Part shown: positions 1-5,786 of the stretch, in pieces | Position numbering within the stretch: the first letter of the stretch is position 1 | Layout of the letters: every line of letters starts with the position of its first letter | Origin: Phycisphaerales bacterium | Lineage (GTDB): Bacteria > Planctomycetota > Phycisphaerae > Phycisphaerales > UBA1924 | DNA: 9,799 bases | NCBI GenBank assembly: GCA_016764015.1 | Contig: JAESSR010000180.1 | Location: 1 to 9,799 of the forward strand | Reading direction: 5' to 3' | The notes under the pieces: model-generated | Told to the model about the DNA's origin: nothing | The model's database searches: none | The model's input: only the letters and a program-made list of their open reading frames with translations | Made by a program: the position numbers and the translations under genes

Positions 1-923
1 AGTTTGTCGATGATCATCTCGACCGATTTCTCGCCCCAACCAAAGTAAGGCTGACCCACAAGCACCTGCACCTGCCCCTTCATCGCATAATCGAGTGGCA
101 ATGGGAGCGGATCCATCGATACGATCTTCGCGTTTTCATAGATGCCATCAAGCGCGTTGTCGGTATAGAGTGGCCAGCCGCCAACAAGTGCCCATCCGGT
201 GATGTCTGGGTTCGCGGTCTGCACCTGCTGCATCTTGGCTGCGGCTTCGGTCGCAGTTTCAGGCATGAACGAGTACACCATCGGTGCTTCGATGCCAGGA
301 TATTCGCCGGCCTGTTCAACAACGCCGTCAACGCGTGCTTGCAGGTTTGTCGCCGCCGGGTTGCCGGTCAACACGGCGACTTTGCCCTCGTTGCCCATGA
401 CCTTGGCGAGCTGACGCATGACCTCTTTGCCCGCCTCTTTGTCATTCACGCCGTAGTACGCCATTCGTCCTGAATCAGGAGCATCTGAGTCAAAGGTGAC
501 GATAACGACACCTTTTTCGATCGCAGCTTTGAGTGCGCCGGTGAGGATATTCGCATCGGTACATGAGATCGCAATGCCATCGACACCCGATGCAACAAGC
601 TGTTCGACATACTGAGCCTGGACCTGGGCATCTTCCATCGCGGGGGTTTGCCAGAGGATTTCAACGGTCGCGCCGTCGAGTTCTTCGCTCAATCGTTTGC
701 CCGCTGCAAACGCGCCGTTCTTTGCAGCAAGGAATACAGGGTTCGAGTTGCTCTTGGCGATGACACCGATTTTATAGATGATTTCATCATGGGCGTGATC
801 GTCGCCGCTGTGGTTGTGTGAATCGGCCTTGGCTTTGTCGGCGGAGTCCGTGTTTCCGGAGCAGCCCATAAGTGTTAAAGCTGAAAAGATCAAAGCGCTT
901 GTTGAAAGTGTGAGTGTTCGCAT
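1..923 (-). CDS. Sugar ABC transporter substrate-binding lipoprotein (ribose/CUT2 type), 3' end outside window
   Basis: Reading the minus strand from the ATG at 923 gives an uninterrupted frame of 307 codons that leaves the window at base 1. The N-terminus is a lipoprotein signal (MRTLTLSTSALIFSALTLMGC), with lipobox L18-M-G-C21. Next comes a short polar linker rich in His and Asp (about residues 34-47, containing HNHSGDDHAHDE), then a type I periplasmic-binding fold: KIGVIAKSNSNPVF at about 51-64, VASGVDGIAIS at 110-120 and FDSDAPDSGRMAYYGVND at 144-161. These are the usual landmarks of the RbsB-like family that delivers a monosaccharide to a CUT2 permease. A GGAG lies 7 bases before the ATG. 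The permease gene ends 19 bp upstream, so the two form an operon and this is the receptor for that permease. The sugar cannot be told from sequence; ribose, galactose or a related sugar is possible. Only a short C-terminal part should be missing, judging from family length. Confidence 0.9.
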   Translation of the reverse strand, partial: MRTLTLSTSALIFSALTLMGCSGNTDSADKAKADSHNHSGDDHAHDEIIYKIGVIAKSNSNPVFLAAKNGAFAAGKRLSEELDGATVEILWQTPAMEDAQVQAQYVEQLVASGVDGIAISCTDANILTGALKAAIEKGVVIVTFDSDAPDSGRMAYYGVNDKEAGKEVMRQLAKVMGNEGKVAVLTGNPAATNLQARVDGVVEQAGEYPGIEAPMVYSFMPETATEAAAKMQQVQTANPDITGWALVGGWPLYTDNALDGIYENAKIVSMDPLPLPLDYAMKGQVQVLVGQPYFGWGEKSVEMIIDK

Positions 924-942
924 GTGTGTCTCCGATATTGGT

Positions 943-2229
943 CTACGCCCGGCGGGCTTGGATTCGTTGTTTGGTCTGGTCGATGACCACCGCGATGATA
1001 ATCGCCGCCCCCATCACAATCTGATTATAACTGGTATCAACCTCGAAGATAATCAGGGTGTTATTGATCAACTGGATAATAATCGCGCCAAGCACGGCTC
1101 CGATGACCGTGCCTCGCCCGCCCATCAATGATGCGCCGCCGATCACGGTTGCGGCGATGACTTGGAGCTCGTATGCGTTTCCCGCGTTGGTTTCCGCGGC
1201 TCCGAGATAGCCAAGATACACACACGCCGAGAGCCCGCACAGAGCGCCCGTAATGGTGTACACCAAAATCTTCACGCGTTTGACCGGGATGCCCGCGTAC
1301 TTCGCCGCGGTTTCGTTGCCGCCGATGGCAAAGATTCTTCGCCCGAACACCGTCCGCGAAAGCACAAACCAGCCGGCGACACCACAGCAAATCATGATGA
1401 ACACAGGGACCGGGTAGACTCCGAAGAACTCAGCTTTGAAGAACCCAGTGGTGAAAGAACTGGGGAACCCGCCGATGGATTGTGTGCCGAAGAACTGCTG
1501 CGGGATCACCACGGTGAGCCCGCGCAGGGCGGCCATCATCCCGAGTGTAATCACAAACGGATGCACTCCGAGCCCTTCGCTCATCGAACCATTGGCAAGC
1601 CCGCACAGCGTGCCCACCGTCATACAGACGACCAATGCAACTGGTACCGAGATATACCAACCAGTGTCAGGAGGCAATGCGCTCAATGCCATTGCGCCAA
1701 CAATCGCCGACAGCCCATAAATCGAACCAACCGAGAGATCAATCCCCGCAAGGATTATCACACCGGTCATGCCAACAGCGATGATGGCAAAGAAACTCGC
1801 GTCTTTGGCGATCAAAACTAAATTGGATTTGTTGAGAAACCGGTTGACGCTATGGACTTCGATCAATGTGCGATTGGTCGAGTCGTAGCGTTCGATGGTC
1901 TTTGATGTGTACTCGCGTGTTTCGCCATCGAGCGTCACTCGATACCCCGTGATTTTATTGGCGGCGAGAAACTCATGCTCGTTGCCGTCGCTGTCAACCC
2001 GAACAATCGTTGCATCTGTATGGAGTTGGATTCGTGTCTTTTGCTCAATCGATGGCGTGAGCATGCCATAAAGTGTGAGCAAACCCATCATGAGAATGAT
2101 GACCATGACCAGCCCGGATTCTTGGCGACCAAAGAGTGATCCAATGAAGGAATGTTTCTTGGGCGTTGGCTTTGAGTCCGTCGCGGATTGTGATGAATTT
2201 GATGGCGTGTCGCCCCCGGACTTTCTCAC
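943..2229 (-). CDS. Sugar ABC transporter permease, RbsC family, with an inserted extracytoplasmic domain
   Basis: This 428-residue inner-membrane protein of the branched-chain/ribose permease family forms the channel of a monosaccharide importer. Family landmarks are AIIAVGMTGVIILAGIDLSVGS (148-169), GVHPFVITLGMMAALRG (221-237), FGRRIFAIGGNETAAKYAGI (295-314, the cytoplasmic loop that contacts the ATPase) and ELQVIAATVIGGASLMGGRG (354-373). RbsC of E. coli is 321 residues. The extra length here is a polar Ser/Thr/Lys N-terminus (1-37) and about 65 hydrophilic residues (62-127) between the first membrane segment (about 38-58) and the second, which topology puts outside the cytoplasm. The start is GTG at 2229, preceded by GAGG about eight bases upstream; the next in-frame Met is residue 42, inside the first membrane segment. 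It is followed 19 bp later by the substrate-binding protein gene. No ATPase gene precedes it; that subunit may lie beyond the left edge or be shared with another transporter. Confidence 0.93.
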   Translation of the reverse strand: MRKSGGDTPSNSSQSATDSKPTPKKHSFIGSLFGRQESGLVMVIILMMGLLTLYGMLTPSIEQKTRIQLHTDATIVRVDSDGNEHEFLAANKITGYRVTLDGETREYTSKTIERYDSTNRTLIEVHSVNRFLNKSNLVLIAKDASFFAIIAVGMTGVIILAGIDLSVGSIYGLSAIVGAMALSALPPDTGWYISVPVALVVCMTVGTLCGLANGSMSEGLGVHPFVITLGMMAALRGLTVVIPQQFFGTQSIGGFPSSFTTGFFKAEFFGVYPVPVFIMICCGVAGWFVLSRTVFGRRIFAIGGNETAAKYAGIPVKRVKILVYTITGALCGLSACVYLGYLGAAETNAGNAYELQVIAATVIGGASLMGGRGTVIGAVLGAIIIQLINNTLIIFEVDTSYNQIVMGAAIIIAVVIDQTKQRIQARRA

Positions 2230-2336
2230 TGCTGAACCTCATGCCTTGCGCGTGTCAGAATAAAATCCTCGTCAACGAACTCATAGTGTATCTGGTTTGG
2301 AAGCAGGGCACATGGAATACGAGTGGCAAAGAGCGA
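2230..2336 (-). other. 107-bp spacer between prepilin and permease genes
   Basis: I see no hairpin followed by T residues here, so the prepilin transcript may run on into the permease gene. On the minus strand there is a TTGACG (2272-2277 on the plus-strand numbering) that could be a -35 element, but no good -10 hexamer sits 16-18 bases downstream. The only clear signal is the GAGG before the GTG start of the permease. Confidence 0.4.
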
Positions 2337-3326
2337 TTAGTCGATGACTTGAATCTTGTTGCTCCGATTTCTCACGATCAAATCGATACTCATTGAGCTT
2401 GATCGCTCGCCGTCATGAACATCTTCTGGCCTGGTAAAGAATACCTTTTGTGGATTTTCTTTCAGGAACGCGGCGCTTCCATCGGCGCGAACGAAGTTGC
2501 CACCCTTGTCACTGTGATTGTCATTCTCTGCGTACCCAGTGTTTGGATTAAAGCCAAAGTCACCAATAGGGTCAGGCTCATTGCCGCCGCCGGGTTGGTT
2601 GTCTCGCCAGTTCCAACCGTACCACGCATTCACACTGACATCAGCCGTATTTGTCTCATCTCCCCAGAGAGGTGGAGCAAACTGGATGGATGGATCAACC
2701 GATTTGAGTCCGGCGATATAAAGGTAGCTGATGTTGTAGTGGATGACATCCCGTTCAGTTGAAGGTGGTTCAGGAAACTTAATCGATTTCGCATCGTCAA
2801 TCAGCTTATTTGTCGGCGTTGGAAATCGGTCCCAGTAGTAATCAAGTTTATCACTCGGGCATGTGAGGATTTCAAGAGAATCCATGTACCCTCGCATGAG
2901 TGGGACTTTATTTCCATCGACATATGCTCCGGGTCCGCCAGCCGGTGTTCCTACAAATCCAATATCACCACTCACAGAGGCGCTCCCAAATGTACCATCC
3001 CCTAGCGTGCCTTCTCCATCACCAATCTGAAAAGTAGAGAACAATCCAGCAACTCCGCCCGCGGTGTATTGGTTGTCGAGGTACCGGCCATCTGGTTGTT
3101 GGGCTGGGATGATCGGATACCAATCTCGATGGTCATTGGCGTAAAAGGTAAACGCGGTGCCCATTGAGCGCACTTGTGTCAGGCACCTGAGTTCTTTGGC
3201 GGATTCCCTTGCCTTGCCAAGTGCAGGGAGCAAGATGCCGATGAGCAACGCGATGATGGCGATCACCACGAGAAGTTCGATGAGCGTGAAGCCTGCCAAG
3301 TGCCTGCGATTGTGATACCGTTTCAT
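2337..3326 (-). CDS. Prepilin-type N-terminal cleavage/methylation protein (planctomycete pseudopilin family)
   Basis: This is a 329-residue protein with a class III (type IV pilin/type II secretion) leader. A short basic leader MKRYHNRRHLAG is followed by FTLIELLVVIAIIALLIGILLPALGKAR, so cleavage and N-methylation by a prepilin peptidase is expected between G12 and F13, with the conserved Glu at +5 (E17). The rest is the planctomycete-type body: a Cys after the hydrophobic helix (RCLTQVRSMG, 47-56), CPSD at 156-159 and a C-terminal HSDKGGNFVRADGSAAF (271-287). That last motif matches the H-X9-DG pattern of these proteins except that ten residues separate His and Asp-Gly. Such proteins occur in many copies per planctomycete genome, and their role (pseudopilin, surface filament or secretion accessory) is not settled. 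The ATG at 3326 has GAGGA five to six bases upstream. The gene is divergent from the amylase gene across 87 bp and lies upstream of the sugar transporter genes, possibly as the first gene of that operon. Confidence 0.92.
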   Translation of the reverse strand: MKRYHNRRHLAGFTLIELLVVIAIIALLIGILLPALGKARESAKELRCLTQVRSMGTAFTFYANDHRDWYPIIPAQQPDGRYLDNQYTAGGVAGLFSTFQIGDGEGTLGDGTFGSASVSGDIGFVGTPAGGPGAYVDGNKVPLMRGYMDSLEILTCPSDKLDYYWDRFPTPTNKLIDDAKSIKFPEPPSTERDVIHYNISYLYIAGLKSVDPSIQFAPPLWGDETNTADVSVNAWYGWNWRDNQPGGGNEPDPIGDFGFNPNTGYAENDNHSDKGGNFVRADGSAAFLKENPQKVFFTRPEDVHDGERSSSMSIDLIVRNRSNKIQVID

Positions 3327-3413
3327 CAGTGTTCCTCGTCTCTGGCGTTTTGCCAGCGGTGTTCAGATGGATCGCCCCGTCGTTCAGATATACAGAGTCT
3401 AATGGAGTTAGGT
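3327..3413. promoter_or_regulatory. Divergent promoter region with an inverted repeat and a 21-bp-spaced direct repeat
   Basis: These 87 bp must hold the promoters for both the prepilin/transporter side and the amylase side. A perfect 5-bp inverted repeat CTGGC-gtttt-GCCAG lies at 3342-3356, close to the prepilin start. The 8-mer GTTCAGAT occurs twice in the same orientation, at 3361-3368 and 3382-3389, exactly 21 bp (two helical turns) apart. TATACA at 3389-3394 could be the -10 element of the amylase gene, but there is no convincing -35 at 16-18 bp. The amylase ribosome binding site GGAG is at 3404-3407. Repeats on the same helical face are what a dimeric or cooperative regulator would bind; that is inference. 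Confidence 0.4.
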
Positions 3414-5567
3414 ATGCCTGTCAACCGAATCTACTTTCGTGGGTTAAAAACATTTCAACGCGTATTTGTGATTTTGGGGTTTTTGACGATTCTGTCCGGT
3501 TGCGTGATCTCAGAGCCAATCCGCGTCGAGTCGATTTTGGTTGCTCAGAGCCCGCACATTATCGATTTGAAGGTGCATGGAGCATGTTCAGAGGCTCATG
3601 TATTTGTCAGATTCGCCGACGATCAGCAGGAATCAATAGTTGCTCCATGCCGCCAATTGCCTTCAAAACAAGCTGAAAATCCGGTTTTTCAAACTCGAAT
3701 CAGTCAAGGGCTTGAGAGCAAGGGGCATGATGATCTCTGGGGGAATCTCGAAGTGGTGGTCGAGTGCCCAAGACATCAAGATCAGGTAGTTTCATACGAG
3801 ATAACACAGGATGACCAGCAATTTGTCACCACGCCTGATTGGGCGAAAGGGCTTGTGTGGTACCAAGTATTTCCCGAAAGATTTCGTGACGGCAACCCGA
3901 ACAACAACCCTTCAAACTGGGATTTGACCCCCAAAGCATGGGATTCATCATTCTCAAACTCCACAGTTGAGGAAGTTGAACGGTCTTGGAACCGCCGATT
4001 GGTGAATCCACGCCAGTTCCCATTGGACAACGATCGGGGTGGCGGAAGTGTCGCGACGACGGTGTTTGCCCGAAGGTACGGCGGCGATCTCATCGGGGTC
4101 TACAACCAACTCGAATCATTGAGCGAGCAGGGATATACGGGGATCTACTTATGCCCAATTTTCCAATCACGATCGCTTCATAAATACGATGCGGACGATC
4201 ATCGCCATATCGACCCAACGCTCGGACACCCCGGAGAATATACGGATGTTGGCCCAGGGCATACCAAACTCAAAGTAAATGAAGACCCGGCTGATGAGAC
4301 AACATGGGCATGGACAGTTGCTGATCGGTGGTTCGTCGATCAGTTCTTACCAAAGGCAAAGTCGCTCGGGCTTCGTGTAGTGCTCGATGGCGTATGGAAT
4401 CATGTTGGTACCGATCACTTCGCGTTTTCAGATGTCGTCGAGCATGGCGAGGCGTCGTCGTTTGTCGATTGGTTCGATGTTGAGTTCGATGAAGCAGGAG
4501 AGTTGTTTGCTTGGAAGTCGTGGGGGAGTTTCAACGGAAACTTGCCGGTCTTCGCCCAGACAGATGCGGGGGATTTGTTCTCAGGGCCCAAAGCCCACAT
4601 CATGGCGGTCACACGCCGATGGATGGATCCCAACGGCGATGGCGATCCGTCCGATGGGATCGACGGATGGCGACTCGATGTCGCGGGTGAAATTGGGAAA
4701 GGTTTCTGGAAGGATTGGCGAGCACAGGTTCGGAGTTTGAATCCCGAAGCGTTGATCATCGCTGAGATATGGAGCGATGCGGATTCGATGCTCCATAATG
4801 AAGCATTCGTTGGGCAGATGAACTATCCATTTGCCTATGCTGTTGCGGATTGGCTCAGTATCGGCACCACAAAGCACGATGCGAAGATGTGCGCAAAGCG
4901 ATTGGAAGCAGTGTTTCATCACGCGCCCGAGCATGATCTGGTGCAGTTCAACCTGATGACATCGCACGATACCGAGCGCCTGGCATCGATGATGCACAAT
5001 GATTTCCAGCGCAACTATGACAACGGCGCATCGCGTTGGGAAAGTGGAACCAGATACGATCCAGATACGGTCGATGCAGATGACATGGATCGCGCACTCG
5101 CTGCGATTGCGGTGATGGTCGCTTCGCCGGGCTCTATGATGATCTACAACGGGGACGAGTATGCACTCCCCGGCGCGGACGATCCGGACAATCGCAGGCC
5201 AATCCCTTGGCGTGAGTTAGGTATTGCCGATCCGATGTCAGCGTCGAATCCAAATGTGAGATTCAATGATGCGGTCAATGAGCTCATTGGGATGCGATCT
5301 GAGCCTGGGATTTCGGAACTGCTCAGGTTTGGTGATGCCGAGTTCATCGGCAACGATGATGGCTCGCTGATCATCCGGAGGCAACTCAATGATCGAAGAG
5401 TAGATTTTCTCATCCAATCGCGAGCGTTCACAACGGGCGAGATTTCTTGGGGGACCGGGAATGAAGGCTGGATTATCGAGAGCGAAAGATCACGAAAGAT
5501 GCCGTTTGAGGGCGGTTTGCTCATCGTGCATGTTCGGCTTATGATCGAAAAGAAGTCGCAGAATTAG
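3414..5567 (+). CDS. Lipoprotein alpha-amylase family enzyme (GH13, neopullulanase/cyclomaltodextrinase-like)
   Basis: This 717-residue glycoside hydrolase is predicted to cleave alpha-1,4 (and possibly alpha-1,6) glucan bonds outside the cytoplasm while anchored by a lipid. The start is ATG at 3414, with GGAG six bases upstream. It gives a clean lipoprotein signal ending LTILSGC (lipobox L27-S-G-C30); the frame is open further upstream, but that would overlap the prepilin gene. Residues about 31-141 form an N-terminal beta-rich domain of unassigned type. The GH13 barrel starts at KGLVWYQVFPERF (145-157). Its conserved regions are all present: HKYDADDHRHIDP (256-268), DGVWNH (325-330), GWRLDVAGE (418-426, nucleophile D422), AEIWSDA (450-456, acid/base E451) and TSHDTER (516-522, transition-state D519). 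A DPNGDGDPSDG loop before D422 looks like a calcium or structural loop. A C-terminal beta domain follows from about 610. The catalytic set is intact, so the enzyme should be active. The exact substrate within GH13 is not decided by sequence alone. Confidence 0.93.
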   Translation: MPVNRIYFRGLKTFQRVFVILGFLTILSGCVISEPIRVESILVAQSPHIIDLKVHGACSEAHVFVRFADDQQESIVAPCRQLPSKQAENPVFQTRISQGLESKGHDDLWGNLEVVVECPRHQDQVVSYEITQDDQQFVTTPDWAKGLVWYQVFPERFRDGNPNNNPSNWDLTPKAWDSSFSNSTVEEVERSWNRRLVNPRQFPLDNDRGGGSVATTVFARRYGGDLIGVYNQLESLSEQGYTGIYLCPIFQSRSLHKYDADDHRHIDPTLGHPGEYTDVGPGHTKLKVNEDPADETTWAWTVADRWFVDQFLPKAKSLGLRVVLDGVWNHVGTDHFAFSDVVEHGEASSFVDWFDVEFDEAGELFAWKSWGSFNGNLPVFAQTDAGDLFSGPKAHIMAVTRRWMDPNGDGDPSDGIDGWRLDVAGEIGKGFWKDWRAQVRSLNPEALIIAEIWSDADSMLHNEAFVGQMNYPFAYAVADWLSIGTTKHDAKMCAKRLEAVFHHAPEHDLVQFNLMTSHDTERLASMMHNDFQRNYDNGASRWESGTRYDPDTVDADDMDRALAAIAVMVASPGSMMIYNGDEYALPGADDPDNRRPIPWRELGIADPMSASNPNVRFNDAVNELIGMRSEPGISELLRFGDAEFIGNDDGSLIIRRQLNDRRVDFLIQSRAFTTGEISWGTGNEGWIIESERSRKMPFEGGLLIVHVRLMIEKKSQN

Positions 5568-5786
5568 TAATGGATTATGCCCGAAATATGGCGATTATTC
5601 AGATTTTATGCCCGATAAGTCAAAATCTATAGAAAAGGGCTCGCACTCGGAAAACGGTTTCGCTATTCTGTGTATTGTTGACGATATGGTGAGCGATGAA
5701 AACATCGAACACCTGAGGCATACAAACACCAACGAGCGGGGCCAATCAAGCGGTTCCCGAGGAGCATACTTAAAAGGGAGAATGTT
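5568..5786 (+). promoter_or_regulatory. 219-bp leader of the dockerin-protein gene, with repeats
   Basis: This gap separates the amylase stop from the ATG at 5787. The 10-mer TTATGCCCGA occurs at 5575-5584 and 5606-5615, 31 bp apart. AGATTTT (5601-5607) pairs perfectly with AAAATCT (5622-5628) across 14 bases; the stem is A/T-rich and lacks a T-run, so it is at best a weak terminator. TTGACG at 5678-5683 is a possible -35 element, with no strong -10 after it. A palindrome CGATG-aaaa-CATCG is at 5694-5707. The ribosome binding site AAGGGAG (5774-5780) is strong and six bases from the ATG. The gene probably has its own promoter here. Confidence 0.4.
5694..5707. repeat. 14-bp palindrome in the dockerin-protein leader
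   Basis: CGATG and CATCG are perfect inverted arms separated by AAAA. It could be a small RNA hairpin or a half-turn-spaced protein-binding site, 80 bp before the start codon. There is no U-run behind it, so it is not a terminator. Five-base arms can arise by chance. Confidence 0.3.

Noticed and set aside
943..2229. Long open frames on the plus strand opposite the permease, for example 1162-1821
   Set aside because: The minus-strand frame has clear membrane-protein family motifs. The opposing frame is rich in Arg, His and Asp, as expected of an antisense shadow in GC-rich DNA.
3174..3413. Upstream extension of the amylase frame to an ATG at 3174 or 3402
   Set aside because: The 3174 start would overlap 153 bp of the prepilin gene and bury the lipoprotein signal. 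ATG 3414 has GGAG at proper spacing and gives a standard lipobox; 3402 has no ribosome binding site.
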